A stretch of 64,000 nt of DNA. Origin: Ochotona curzoniae. Lineage: Eukaryota > Chordata > Mammalia > Lagomorpha > Ochotonidae. The DNA lies in NCBI RefSeq assembly GCF_017591425.1, contig NW_024465777.1:2666001-2730000 (forward strand), read 5' to 3'. Shown one piece after another: positions 1 to 11,224 of the stretch. The notes beneath the pieces are model-generated. The model was not told the DNA's origin. It saw nothing but the letters and a program-made list of their open reading frames with translations, and searched no databases. How positions within the stretch are numbered: position 1 is the stretch's first letter; each line of letters opens with the position of its first letter. The position numbers and the translations under genes were made by a program.

Positions 1-621
1 AGAACTCAACCCCAAGCACTCTGCTATGCCCCATGCAGTAGTTGTGTGCCAGATGTCCACACTGGCTATAGATTCTCTGGCTTCCTCTTTGGTCCCAGGT
101 GGGCCCGTCACCACATTGACCAACATAATATGGCAGAGGGGACCCAGGCAGGAGAGCCTGAAGCTAGCCTAGGGGAAGTTGACCACTCACTGATGAGATC
201 AGGAGAGACCCAGAGGGACCCAGCTAAGCCTGATATCACAGTCGCCCCCTGACCTCCAAGCTGGCAGGACACAAAGGAGGCCCACGAGCCCCGGGGATGA
301 TCCCGGCTGCCACTAAGAGCCAACCACTGGGTGACCCCAGCTGACGCCCAGCTGAGCCCAAGAGCTGCCTGCCAACTCTGCCCAAATTCCTGAGGCACGA
401 AATCACAAGGGATCATAAAACGCTCGCCCTAAAACCACCAGCTTTGTCACAGGTTATAGGGACACATGTCAATTCCGGTCCACTGGGGGTGGCTGCCTAG
501 GACACTGCCTTGGGCTGGCATCAGGAGCTGTCACCGGGTTTGGTTTGGAAGGAAGGGTTCTGTGATCTATTAGTGAGGCCTGCCATGGGCATAGGAGGAG
601 ACGGGGAGTGACACACTCTGC
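1..621. other. Unassigned noncoding DNA
   Basis: I see no repeat that I recognise, no splice-bounded open frame and no RNA gene. Short open frames overlap on both strands with no domain, as expected by chance at this base composition. Confidence 0.6.
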
Positions 622-716
622 ACTTTAGCCCGTTAATTCATTTAATCCTTGAGGGTGGTAGTGATCACCCTCAATTACAAAGGCAGGAAGAGGACAGAGG
701 TCAGGTAGCATGACTG
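622..716 (-). repeat. MIR SINE fragment
   Basis: The order is 'gttaattcatttaatcctt', then a diverged 'ttacaaaggcaggaagagg' (MIR minus-strand reading: attttacagatgaggaaactgagg), then an allowance for 'ggtcaggtagca'. This matches the minus-strand MIR core. It is heavily diverged, as expected for a pre-eutherian element. Confidence 0.5.
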
Positions 717-1252
717 GGGACCCTCTGCCATGGAGAGGCAGAATAAAGGCCCACTGCCCACACTTCTCGTGCTGGACCAGACAGGGACATAGGTGCCCCC
801 AGAGGCAGAGTTGGCCTCCACCAGATCTTTAGACTCCCTGCCTGCCTGCTCACCAGCTCCTCCGCTGCCTTTGCCAGTCTCTCATCCCCATGACCAGACC
901 CGGCTTGACTCCGGGGACAGCGGGCACCAGGCCAGCATCACTAGGGCCATAGAATGGCTGGGCTTCACTATCTGTCATGGGAGGCTGCCCCTTAGGTATC
1001 TGCCAGGGGTGGAACCACTGGGCGTTTGTAAAGAGCTTAATGAAATACCCGTTTCACAGCTCCTGGCGCCAAGCAAAGCCAAGGGCCCTGTGTGAGGCTT
1101 TTGGAGAGCAGGTGTGAAAACCCTGCTGGGGATGGGATTCAGAAACCCTATGCGCAGGTGCAGGCAGGGGTGTGGTAGTGGAGGGTGGGGCGGCGGCAGG
1201 GCAGAGGGAGAACTGGGTTGAGGGCTCAGGCCCTGTCCAGTCCTTCTGTCCT
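717..1252. other. Unassigned noncoding DNA
   Basis: GC-rich unique-looking sequence. No recognisable repeat or exon. The open frames here are chance overlaps on opposite strands. Confidence 0.55.
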
Positions 1253-1475
1253 GGCAGGTGCAATCCTGAACAAGTGACTTCATTTTCTTATCTCTCTGCA
1301 TTTTCAGCTGTCGGATGGGGTGTGTGTGTGTGTTGGGGGTGGAGGGAGGTCGTTATTTAGAAGCTAGAGGATTTAACTCAGTGGAGTACCCAGAACAAAG
1401 CTTGGGACGCATCGGTGCTTATAAAATGGTTCCTGATAAATAATTGATTGAATGAATGAATGAATGAATAAGTGG
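1253..1475 (+). repeat. MIR fragment with simple-repeat expansions
   Basis: A MIR plus-strand reading: 'caagtgacttcattttctta', a diverged middle, then 'ggtgcttataaaatggttcc', ending in a (TGAA)n run at about 1447-1470 that resembles the usual 3' end of MIR/L2 relics. A short (TG)n tract near 1320-1333 interrupts the middle. Confidence 0.5.
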
Positions 1476-3710
1476 CTGGATAAGAGCTTCCTCTTCTGCG
1501 GTAAGGGGTGCAGATCTGACCCTCACCCTGTGGAAGGAGCTCTGTTCCCACCACCACAGCTGGCAGGAGTGGCCACCTCATAGGGATTTGCTGGAAAAAT
1601 CTTCCAGGTCCAGTTAAGGATGAGGTCTCAAGGTGCAGCAGTAAAACCCACACAGCACATTCCAAAGCAGGTGGAACTCACGTTGGTGATGCTAACTCCA
1701 GGACCCAGTATCGGGCAGTTTCATCTGTGAACCAGGAAGCCAGCAGCAAAGATCTCTGTGCACACGACAATAGCAGGAGAAAGTTCACCAGCCGGATCTA
1801 TGACTTCCTTTCTGGCCATGCCCTCTGACTGGCACCTCTAACCCAGCTCTTCCCGGGGTGCAGTCACAGCTGCTTGGCAGCACCAGGTGACTTCCAAGCA
1901 CCTTTGGAAACAGAGGGCTCAGGCAGGCAGAAGCAATGCCATCCTGTCCATGACAGAGGAAGAACAGACACTGGATGAAATGCAAGTTCCAGGGCACACT
2001 GTCCTTAACCACGGCTACAGGTCCCCTGGAAGTATGGACAAGTCAACAACGCAGGCGGCTGGCAGGCAAACCTCTGTTGGAGACACATAGATAGAAAGTC
2101 TTGTCCAAGTCACACCAGTGTGGCGGGGGCTGAGCTGAGGGTGTAGCTGGGTGCACAGGTGCCCGCAACACCCCCAGACCCTGCTGGGCACCACACAGAC
2201 TTGTCTCAGCAGTGAAGCGCCTAGGTTGTTGTTCCAAGTCCTGAGGCTGTCCTTTGCCCACGGGGACAAGTCAAGGTCTGTGCCCCTTGTCTCTTTTGCT
2301 TCCTCCACTTCCCGGCCACCAGGCATGGGCAGCGAGGGAAGCCCTTCTGGGGTCCCACTGCCCTGTTCTGGTTATGTGGGGTTAACTCAATAAGGGATTA
2401 CCTGGGAAGAAATGACACCATCCTACCCCACTGCCAGCTGGCTTTGTGGTGCCTTGCTGAGGATGCGATGACAGGATGGCAGTTGGGGTGAGCCCCCAGT
2501 GATCACAGTCCACGTGGTAGGCTCTTCGAGGAAAGTGGGGGTGACAAGTGGCATCTGCCACTGGCGTAAGAGCAAGGAGGATGCCAGGTGCTCCCGTCCC
2601 TGCCTCCCAGAAGGAGACTGGGCTCCCAGGCAAGTCCCAGGTCAGGAAGACAGACTTGGACAAAGGAAGGGGCTTCCGCTGTGTCCCTCTGTGACCTGGC
2701 TTAGGAAGGGTCAGAGTGCTCTGGGTGGGCCGTGGGTGGACAGGGAGCTGATCACTTGTGGTCATGCCCAAGCCTAAGGCTACAGGGGTGTGGTAGGTGG
2801 CATTGGCAGTTTCTCCACCTGCTACTCTGGGCTTACCTTCACCCGGCTTCAGTCGGGCCTTGGTCAAAGGTCTTGGATATGCTTTGGGCGGTGAGAGACA
2901 GAGTTCCTGATGGTGGGTACCCACTATGCTCACGCTTCAGGATGGCAGGAAACAGTGGGAGTTTCCCCCAGGGGTCCAGGAATCTATGAGGACAGGTCAC
3001 GAGCTGTGGTGGTGGTGTGGGGGCCCCGCCCGTAGATTTCCCAGAAGATGCCCCCTCCTCAGGGTGTATGGCTGGCTCTGATCCTGTGGGTTGGGGGAGC
3101 TAGGCGCTGCTGTCACTGGAATCCAGGAGGGATGCTGCTGGCTGTTCCCCAGCTTTTTGGGAGCAGCCTCCGAAGGGTCAGTGTTCAACTCCAGCTGTGG
3201 AACAAGGATGAGGACATTTCCATAGCAGGTGGCAGTGGGCCCAGCTGCTCCCAGAATGGAGCACATCTCCATGCCAGAACAGGACAGGGTGCCCTGCCTG
3301 AGGGCAGATGATGGGCAGATGATCCTCCAGGGACAATGACAAAAAGCCACAGCAAACACGTTAAGAGGCAAGCACATCACACATTCCTGAGTATGAAGGG
3401 AGAAAAAAATAAAGGTGGGAGTGCAGAGAGGTGACAAACAGGAGGTGCTTTGGTACTTTTTTTTTTGAGACAAGTTTCAAACAGAAGGGAAGTACCAGCC
3501 AAGGGATGTCAGAGAAGGAATGTTACAGGTGGGAGAAACTGAAAGTGCAAAGTAGGGACGTGTCTGCTCCACCTGGGACCTCGTGTGGGCTGTGAAGTGT
3601 GAGCTGAAGGAGAGGAGGGCAGAGTAGCCGCAAGTGCAGGCCAGGGGCTTTCCCTCCATGCACAAACTGTACCACAACCATAGGAGCTTTTTTTCTGGCT
3701 GGAGAGGTTT
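1476..3710. other. Unassigned noncoding DNA
   Basis: About 2.2 kb without a recognisable repeat. It contains a 183-codon open frame on the minus strand (2382-2933), which I do not accept as a gene: it has no domain, is overlapped by open frames on the other strand, and lacks coding-type codon structure by eye. A T9 run at 3459-3467 is the only simple feature. Confidence 0.55.
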
Positions 3711-4001
3711 GACTAATTTATTTTTATTTGAAAATAAAAATTGAGAGAGAGAGAGCTCTCATCTGCTGGGTTACTTCTCAAATGCCCATATTGACTGGAG
3801 CTGGGCCAGGCTGACGCCAGGAGCCCAGGACTGAGTCCTGGGCTCCCTGACAGATGGCAGAAATCCAAGCACTTGACCTCTGCCTCCTGCCTTCTGGGTT
3901 CTATGCTGGCGAGAAGCTGGAGTCAGGAGTGGAAATCAAACCCAGGTACTCCAATGTGGAATACGGATGCCTTAGCTGGTGCAATAACCCCCAGGCTAAA
4001 T
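3711..4001 (-). repeat. CSINE (lagomorph tRNA-derived SINE)
   Basis: Begins with the reverse-complemented A-rich tail ('atttatttttatttgaaa'), then a GA tract, 'ctgctgggttacttctcaaatg', the 'ggccaggctgacgccaggag' block, and ends with the reversed tRNA-like head near 'gccttagctggtgcaataac'. An older, diverged subfamily member. Confidence 0.85.
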
Positions 4002-4024
4002 GGCACTCTTATCTTTACTTCTTT

Positions 4025-4506
4025 TTTTTAAAAAAGATTTATTTTTTTTTAATTGTTAATCACATTGTATTATGTGATACAGTTTTATAGGCACTGGGAT
4101 TCCCCCTACCCCTCCCACAACCCTACCCCCATGGTGGATTCCTCCACCTTGCTGCATATTCACAGTTGAAGTTCAATTGGGATTCATTCATTGCATGCAT
4201 ATACCTAGCATAGAGTTCAGCATCTTATTGTCCAGATAAGTTCAGTGGTTTCTAGGGGAGACCTTCTCTGGTCTGAAGGTAGAGCTAACAGAGTAAAGTC
4301 CCTGTCGGTTAAAAGCCCCTACAAAACATCAGCAACAATTTACAATGTTATGAAATTGATTAACATAGCATTGAGTAAACAATATGTTAAAAGTAATGCA
4401 AGTTCAATTTTTCACAACACATGGATTGAGACAGTATCAATGACAGGTTCAAAAACAAATAAACCAACAAACAAATAAAATTACTGGTTAAATTAGGGCA
4501 AACATG
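4025..4506 (-). mobile_element. 5'-truncated L1-type retrotransposon 3' end with target-site duplication
   Basis: A T-rich start (reverse-strand poly-A) is followed by AT-rich sequence containing 'cccatggtggattcctccac' and 'gtccagataagttcag'. The same sequence recurs at 26621-27320, so it is a dispersed repeat. A perfect 15-bp duplication, 'tatctttacttcttt', flanks it at 4010-4024 and 4507-4521. Poly-A plus a long TSD plus 5' truncation is the L1 signature. Assignment to the lagomorph L1 3' UTR is my inference; no ORF2 sequence is present. Confidence 0.7.
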
Positions 4507-4601
4507 TATCTTTACTTCTTTGTTATTGCTGATGCATTTGTTCATACAATGAAAACATACTGCTTTAAGAAAACCAAAGTCTACTATCATTTATTGTACA
4601 A

Positions 4602-4900
4602 AAGCAGCCTAGTGGCTTTTTGTCTTACATGCGCTAGGATGCCATATGGGCGCCAGTTTGTATCCTGGCTGTTCTACTTCCCATCCAGCTCCCTGCTTAT
4701 GGCCTGGGAGAGCAGTCGAGGATGGCCCAAGGTTTTGGGACTCTGCACCCATGTTGGAGAGCTAGAAGAAGCTCCTGGCTTCAGATTGACTCAATGCCAG
4801 CTATCGTGACCACTTGGGGAGTGAACCAGTGGATGTAAGTTCTTTCTATCTCCCCTTCTCTCTGTAAATCTGACTTTCCAATAAAAACAAACAAATCTTG
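4602..4900 (+). repeat. CSINE
   Basis: Near full length, from 'agcagcctagtggc' through 'catatgggcgccagtttgta', 'tcccatccagctccctgc' and 'ggcctgggagagcagtcg' to 'ctgactttccaataaaaac'. Lies close to the right flank of the L1 fragment. Confidence 0.88.
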
Positions 4901-5010
4901 CAAAAAAGAAAGTATATGGGATATTTTCTTTTTGCATATTTGCTCTACATGCTAAGTCAATTCTTAAACATGCCACAAAAATTTGATTTGACTTACACTT
5001 TGGAAGATTG

Positions 5011-5012
<2 letters not shown>

Positions 5013-5059
<47 letters not shown>
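5013..5059. repeat. (TG)n microsatellite, about 23 units
   Basis: Uninterrupted TG dinucleotide run. Length and purity predict length polymorphism between individuals. It produces a spurious Thr-His repeat in the minus-strand frame. Confidence 0.98.
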
Positions 5060-5061
<2 letters not shown>

Positions 5062-5086
5062 GTAAACACCACTGGACATCTTTTTG

Positions 5087-5392
5087 CTAAAAGATTGATT
5101 CAATTTTATTTGAAAGGCAGAGTTACAGAGAGGAGAAAGAGATCTTCCATCTGCTGGTTTACTTCTCAAATGGTCTTAATGGCTGAAGCTGGACCAGTCT
5201 AAAGCCAGGAGCCAAGGGCTTCTTCCAGGTCTCCCATGTGGATGCAGGTTCTCAAGCACTTGGGTCATTTTCCACTGCTTTCCAAGGTGCACTAGCAGGG
5301 AACTGGATTGGGAGTAACTAGGACACAAACTGACATCCATATGGGATGCTGGCACTGAATGTAGATGCTTACCATGGTGCCTGGCCCCCTAA
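5087..5392 (-). repeat. CSINE
   Basis: Starts at the reversed tail ('aaaagattgattcaatttta'), passes 'tgaaaggcagagttacagag', 'gaagctggaccagtctaaag' and 'tcttccaggtctcccatgtg', and ends at 'accatggtgcctggccccc', the reversed SINE head. Confidence 0.88.
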
Positions 5393-7064
5393 TGGCACGA
5401 GACATGGTAAAAACAAATGCTTGTGTTGAAAATGCAAGGTCAGATACATTTTTAACTTGGGAATTGTGTTTTTTCCCCACCATGCCCATTGCTACAGATG
5501 TTCTGAGGATGAAGAACGCTTGCTGCTAGGCTGGGTGCTGGGAGAGAGGGGGAGGGGAGGTCAGCGGCTGGGAGCTCTACTGTGATGCTGGCCTTGCAGG
5601 CCCACCTGACCACACTAAGGAACCTTCCTGCCCACTTGCAGTTCAAAAGACAATAATGCGGCAAGGTGGGCACAGGAAGCAGGAGCCAGCTGAGGCATGC
5701 CAGGCAGGAAGGATGTGGGGGTTTCCAAGGTTGTCGGTAAGGCTGGACCCTCCCAGGGAACTGCTACCCTGAAGCTGTGCTTAGGACACGGCCCTCACTG
5801 CCAAGCTGGGAACTGGATGGCACATTGAGAAGCTGCCCTGCAGCTGCCTCGAGGCACCTGTGCACAAGGGCTACTGGATGTGCTGGAGAAAATCCTGGTT
5901 TCTCCCCAACTTGGCTGCTTAGGAGGAGCAGCCAGAAATAGGGGCTGGGGCTGGGGAGGGCTCTGCCTCTCCTGTAGCCACAGACACTGCGTGCACTGGA
6001 ATGCCTCCTTGGCCAGACCTAGTTCCCCTTCAGGAGTCAAGGTGATCTGCTTTGCCTGCCAGCCTCTGCAACAGAAGCGGAGAGAGTCTGGCCCTTGGAG
6101 AAGCAGGTGCCAAGACGGATTCAAATAGGCAAGGATGTGCTACGGGGCAATGCCTGCCCACAAGGATTCAGGGGGAGAGACAGTGAGCGAGTGAGTAAGA
6201 GAGAGACAATGAGAGGGAGAGAGAGAGAGTCAGAGGAGGCTAGGGGGAACATCCTCAGTGCCGTACACAAGGCGGAGTTTGGAAGTCCTCTAACCACAAC
6301 TAACTAACAAAGGGGTCCACGTGCCCAGGACTGGGTCCACATCTGTTCACGCCTGTTCCCCTCCATCATGGGATTGGGGTCCAGTGCCTGGGCCCTTGGG
6401 TACTTCCATACCCATTAGCAGGGAGTTAGTGAGGTGGCAGATCCTCAGAGCTGCCCAGTGGGAGGAAGGGAAAGCCACAGGATCCACCTGCTACTGACAC
6501 CTGTTTTCTAAGATCTCAGGAGGATTCAAGAAACTGATATGAGTTGAGTCTTGGGACAGCATGGACACCCAGCAATTGCTCAGCACAGACTGGAGGCTCG
6601 CCATCAAGGAGGCCACCCTTGCCTCTAGGTTGTCGCCAGACTCCCCTGGGTAATCCCGGACACTGAAGACTACAGGAGGTCACTGCAGGCCCGAGCTGTG
6701 TCCTTGTCCATGGGGAAGACTGCCACCAGACAACTCCATGTGGAGTGGGAGACTATGACAAGCAGAAATGAGAGCTGGACTTGGGTTTTGAGGAGGGAAT
6801 GCTCAGCTAGGTGGAAGGCAGGAAAGGGAAGGCAAGGGGAGAGGTGGAGGGGGAATGGGGCCTTGCAGGATACGCAGGGGTTGGAAAGGGAGCAGCAGAG
6901 GACATCCCAGGTAAGGGAGAACATAAAGACAGGTGACATCAAGGTGCTCTGTCTGGGAGGCCACCAGGGCCTCGGTGTGGTCATGTGTTGGGGTTTTACT
7001 TTTCTTCATGGAATGTTCCCCAGCGGCCAAGCTCAAGGCCCAGGGCCTCTTGTGCCTTACCGCA
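5393..7064. other. Unassigned noncoding DNA
   Basis: About 1.7 kb of GC-rich sequence with no repeat I can name apart from the GA-rich tract at 6168-6245. Open frames are short and lie on both strands. Nothing looks like a spliced exon. Confidence 0.55.
6168..6245. repeat. Imperfect GA-rich purine tract
   Basis: Purine-rich stretch built mainly of GAGA and AGAGG units, with 'gagagggagagagagagag' at its core. A degenerate simple repeat. Confidence 0.8.
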
Positions 7065-7200
7065 CATTGGCTTCATGACAGCCCCCATGAGAGTCGCTCC
7101 TGTCATCACTCCATTTTGCAGGTGGGGCACCAAGGCTCCGAGAGGCCCAGCCACTGCCTCCAGGTCTCGCAGTTACTTTCAGTGGGACTGGAATCCCACT
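7065..7200 (-). repeat. MIR fragment
   Basis: Reads as reversed MIR: 'catcactccattttgcagg', 'gaggcccagccactgcc', then 'gggactggaatccc'. These match the 'attttacagatgagg', 'gaggttaagtaacttgcc' and 'gggattcgaaccc' landmarks of the minus-strand core. Confidence 0.65.
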
Positions 7201-7654
7201 GTGTCTGGAGCTTGTGCTGTGGGCAGTGCTGGGAGATGAGGCTGCCAGAGCAACAGGGAACAGGTGTGCGGGCAGCTTCCAGGTCACCAGGGTATGCTCA
7301 ACCTGCCACTCTCTCCAATACCCGAACCTTCTTTATGCCTTGTTCACTTTGTAACGTAGGGTGGTGATGCCCACCTTCTGGTAGGTCAGATTAAGCACAA
7401 AGCATGCTACTTGGCATGTTGGCAGCTCTTATGATTCCCTGGCACAAATGAGCTGGGCCCTCAACCTGTGGGTGATAGGGAAGCAGGAGATGCCAGGCAC
7501 AGAGACTGTAAGTGCCTCTAGGAACCTGGCAACACCCAGAGGTGCAGGATGCCACTGGGATGGTGAGGTTTCAGGCACGTGGCAGTGATGAAAGAGGCCC
7601 TGGGTATGGGCTGCTGGCCCTAGGCTCTTGTAGAGGTCCCACCATGTGCTCCAT
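7201..7654. other. Unassigned noncoding DNA
   Basis: Unique-looking sequence. No repeat or exon recognised. Confidence 0.5.
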
Positions 7655-7815
7655 CACTCACTTCAGTGAACCCTGAAAACCTGGGGGTGATTGCCCTCCA
7701 CCAGGCTAGGGGTGAGGCCACCTCATAATGCCCCATGTTAGCATGTTGGGACAGCTGCCTCCGAGAGGTGATGCAGTTCCCTCAATGTGACAGCAAGCAC
7801 CCGAGTGGCCGCTCT
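7655..7815 (-). repeat. Probable MIR fragment
   Basis: Weak reversed-MIR landmarks: 'tcacttcagtgaaccctgaa', 'tgattgccctccaccaggct', 'ctccgagaggtgatgcagtt' and 'cagcaagcacccgagtgg'. Very diverged. Confidence 0.4.
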
Positions 7816-8149
7816 GCAGGGATGCCTCGGTGGTCTGCACGTTCAGGGTTCTGTCTGTTTTCCACTGTGAGTAAGCGGGGCTTTTTGTTTTGTTTTGAAA
7901 AAGCCAAGGGAATGTCCTTGGTTTCACAGAGGGAGAAACAGTTGCCCCCCTGTCTGGGAGCACAGCAAGGTCAAGGCGAGGATGAGAATGAGCATGAGAG
8001 TGGGTGGCTGCTTAGCCCCTCTCTGCAGCACGGTGTCTCAGGTGTGGCTGAGGGTGGCAGTGTCTACACTTGCTGCTCATGGGATCACTGTCCCCTCTGA
8101 ACCACCACTCAGGGCCTTTGTACACTCAGTGCCATGGCCTTTGCTGGTG
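7816..8149. other. Unassigned noncoding DNA
   Basis: No clear repeat. The last 60 bases ('cactcagggcctttgtacac') vaguely recall the L2 3' region but are too short to call. Confidence 0.45.
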
Positions 8150-8468
8150 ACCAGAGCACTGTGGCTAAGTAGGCTAAACCTCTGCCTGCTTCACTATCAT
8201 TCCATATGGGTTTGAGTCCCAGCTGTTTCACTTCTGATCCAGCTTCCTGTTTATTATCTGAGAAGGTAGTAGAGGATGGTCCAAGTCCTTGGGCCCATGC
8301 ACCCTAGTGAGAGATCCCAAGAGACTCCTGGCTCTTGGCTTCAGATTGACCCAGCTCTGGCTAATGCAGACATTTGGGAAGTAAACCAGCATGTGTAAGA
8401 TCTTGCTGTCTCTGCTTCTCTGTTAACTCTGCCTTTCAAATGAGCATAAATAAATCTTTAAAAAATGG
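8150..8468 (+). repeat. CSINE
   Basis: From 'gtggctaagtaggctaaacc' through 'gtttgagtcccagctgtttc' (B-box region) to 'cctttcaaatgagcataaat'. Moderately diverged. The (CA)n array begins 27 bases after its A-rich end. Confidence 0.85.
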
Positions 8469-8491
8469 GGGGAGGGACAAAGGCAAATTAG

Positions 8492-8494
<3 letters not shown>

Positions 8495-8545
<51 letters not shown>
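8495..8545. repeat. (CA)n microsatellite, about 25 units
   Basis: Pure CA run shortly downstream of a SINE A-tail, a common birthplace for microsatellites. Probably polymorphic. Confidence 0.98.
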
Positions 8546-8546
<1 letters not shown>

Positions 8547-8807
8547 AACACTTTAATGCCCTGAGACTATTCTTAGTTATTCATTTGCATCAAATCTTAA
8601 CTCAGGGTTAGGGGAGCCTCCTAGAGACTGCTCGGCACTTTCCTAGGGGTGTTTTTGATCATGGCAGCTGTGCAGGGAGCTGGTCCTGCATCTCACTGTC
8701 ACGGCCAGAAGTGCTGCTGCACCCCGACCACGTGCAAGGCAGGCCTCCCAAAACTGCCCACCCCACAACTGTCACAGTGGAAGGACCAGATTTAAAGTAA
8801 TAACAAG

Positions 8808-9080
8808 AGGGGCTGCGTTACGGTGCAGTAAGTTAATCATCCTACACAAGTGCCAGTTCAAGTCCTGGCTACTCCACTTCTGATCCAGCTCCCTGGGAAT
8901 CCACCTGGAACGGCAGTGGAGGATGATGGGTCAAGTGCTTGGGACCCTGGGAGACCCAGAGGCAGTTCCAGGCTCCTGGCTTCACTCTGGCCCAGCCTCA
9001 GCCATTATGGCCATTTGGAGAGTGAACCAGCAAATGGAAGATTTCTCTCTTTCTCTGGTTTTCAGATAACTATGTAAGTC
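8808..9080 (+). repeat. CSINE
   Basis: Begins 'ggggctgcgttacggtgcag', B-box region 'gttcaagtcctggctactcc', ends in 'ggttttcagataactatgt' with little A-tail left. First of two copies almost abutting in the same orientation. Confidence 0.85.
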
Positions 9081-9082
9081 TT

Positions 9083-9410
9083 GGGCCTGATATAATGGCT
9101 CAGTTGGCTAATCCTCCACTTCCAATCACCAACATCCCTTATAGGCACCAGTTCGTGTCCCAGCTGCTCCATTTCCCATCCAGCACCCTGCTTGCAGCCT
9201 GGGCAAACAGTGGAGGACGGCCTAGTGAGAAAATGCACCCACGTGGGAAACCCAGAAGAAGTTCTTGGCTCCTGGCTTCAGATTAGTTCAGCTCTGGTCA
9301 TTGTGGTAATTTGAGGGTGAGCTAGAAGAAAAAGCTCTATCAATCTGTATTTTCTTCTCTTTGGAAATCTGTTTGTCCAATGAAAAATAAATGTTAAAAA
9401 AAAAAAAAAC
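9083..9410 (+). repeat. CSINE
   Basis: Begins 'gggcctgatataatggctca' and ends with an A14 tail. Starts within three bases of the preceding copy, so it probably inserted into that copy's A-rich tail. Confidence 0.88.
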
Positions 9411-10287
9411 AAGACTTCAACAAAATGAAGCAAGCATAATGCATTCACCCTGTGGTAATGTAAGCAAGCGTTGTAGGAGAAAGAGGCTCTCCAGGCCTAG
9501 CGCAGTGAAAGCAGGGAGACTGTGTGGTGTTTGCGTGCCTCTCCTCCAGCCCTGACTTCTTGCAGAACAGCTGGTAACCAGGTTCAGTTCTGCTCTAATC
9601 CATAGCACATCCTGTGCCATAGAAAGCCCACGGCTCACGGGAAGGATGGGAGAGGGAGGGTGTGGAGAGATGAAAAAGAAGGGCTCCATTTGTTGCTGTA
9701 AACTCTTGATGGGGCTGCAGGGAGAGATGTGGGGGAATCCTGCTGCGGGAAGATCCTCCTGGCCTCTTCCCAGAGCCGACAGGTGCTATGCTCGCGTGGG
9801 AACAGCCTGGCCCTGCAGGGCTGGCAGGCTGTGGGGGAGGGCAGGGCCGTGGAGAAGCAGGCAGCCTGGTGTGGAAGCCCCTCACCCAGTCCCTCACTGC
9901 CCCACCACTGTCAGTTGAGAGAAAGAGAGAGACTGTCATGGTAATTTCTAATGACAGAGCTCACATTTCACCCGGGGCAAGAAAACAACAGGCCAGACAG
10001 GTGGGAAGGAGAAGACAGAGAGTGGGGAAGGTGGGCCGAGGTGGGAGGGTTGCCTTGGGATGAGGGGAGCCCTGCACAGGAGGAGCGGCAGTCAGGGGCC
10101 TGGCCTGTCCCTGTGTCTTCCCTGGAGCTTCCCGCAAGGACAGAGGGAGTCTTAGCCTTCGTGATCCTGCAAGGGGGAGTCCAGGTCAGGGGCCTCTCTT
10201 ACACCACCCCACCTGCTGCCCCACACTCCTGAGGAAGGATCGGGGAGAGATTCTAGGTGCCATTCTTTTGGGGGGCTGAGAAAGCAG
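9411..10287. other. Unassigned noncoding DNA
   Basis: GC-rich, no recognised repeat. Several overlapping short open frames on both strands (up to 114 codons) are not credible genes: no domains, and they contradict each other. Confidence 0.55.
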
Positions 10288-10395
10288 AGGCATGGATGGC
10301 ATTTATGGAGTGCCAGCTGTGCAGGCGTTGAGCTCATTGCTTCTTGGCTCCGTGGGTTTTAGCCTTCTCAGGAACCTTCTGGATAGGAAGTCAGG
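10288..10395 (-). repeat. MIR fragment
   Basis: 'ggatggcatttatggagtgc' and 'tgtgcaggcgttgagctcat' match the reversed MIR 3' end (acatttattgagcgcttac ... tgtgccaggcactg). Confidence 0.5.
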
Positions 10396-10875
10396 GAGGG
10401 TGGGGGCTGGCATTTGGTGGAGGCTCCTCTGGATCCAGAGCGCCCTCAGCTCTATGGCTCCCTAAGAGCCGTAGTGCTGCATGGGCCAAGCCCAAACTCC
10501 CAGGGTCTCCAAAGCCCGCTCATAGCTCTGTGCTGGCCACTCTCCTCCAAGCTCGTGGTCTGCGGGGCTGGCTGGTATGAGCAGAAGGCAGCTGTTTCTG
10601 GTGCTTAGGGCTGTGACAGGGTCAGCAGGGTGCAAAAGGAGCTGGAAGAGGCTCCCAGCTCAGATCGGGCAGAGAGAGCAAGGGTGCTGCCAGTCTAATA
10701 GGAATACCCAAGCAAAGAAGAAGAAAAGTATTGGGGGAAGTGGGTGGGGGAGATAGTGTGGGGACTTCTACTTTGGACACTGCCTCCTAGGATGAACTCA
10801 AGGATTTCCATTGCTCAAGTCCTCTCCCCGACTCCACCCCCGTCAAGGGTTATATTCTGTTTCTGAGATGAGAAT
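10396..10875. other. Unassigned noncoding DNA
   Basis: Unique-looking sequence upstream of the promoter-like block. No repeat or exon recognised. Confidence 0.5.
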
Positions 10876-11112
10876 CCAATGGGGGTGCAGCCGGACAAAG
10901 AGGCCTCCCTTCCCCTCTGTGGAGGGTGGGGCCAGCAGTGGGGGTGGAGGGGTGGGGAGAGGTGAGTCTCTCTTGGGTGGCTCCCAGGCTGGGGGGTGGG
11001 GCGGCAGAGGCCAAGCCACCAGGCAGTGCAGATGTGTGCATCTGAGGGTCCCTGGGAAGTGACAGCCTCGGCTTTGGCTATAAATAGAGGCTTCTTTTAA
11101 TTCCACACCCAC
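10876..11112 (+). promoter_or_regulatory. Candidate TATA/MEF2-type promoter with upstream G-runs
   Basis: Visible elements in order: CCAAT at 10876-10880; dense G-runs at about 10924-10957 and 10991-11001, the second including a GC-box-like 'ggggtggggcgg'-type core; an E-box-like 'cagatg' near 11029; and 'ctataaatag' at 11078-11087, which is both a near-consensus TATA box and a perfect match to the MEF2 site CTA(A/T)4TAG. A start site would be expected about 30 bases downstream, near 11108-11112. No first coding exon is recognisable downstream; a MIR relic starts near 11225. Spacing fits a muscle-type core promoter or enhancer, but a chance TATA match in unique DNA is just as possible. Confidence 0.3.
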
Positions 11113-11224
11113 GCCACTCAAGACTAGTCCTGACAGGGGCAGCTCCACTGTGTGGCTGCAGCACACCTGGTTGGCCTGCCACAACCGTGGAGGGTTCTGA
11201 TGAAATCTTCATGTAGAAGGGGGA

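Noticed and set aside
2382..2933. 183-codon minus-strand open frame
   Set aside because: No recognisable protein, overlapping frames on the other strand, and composition typical of GC-rich noncoding DNA.
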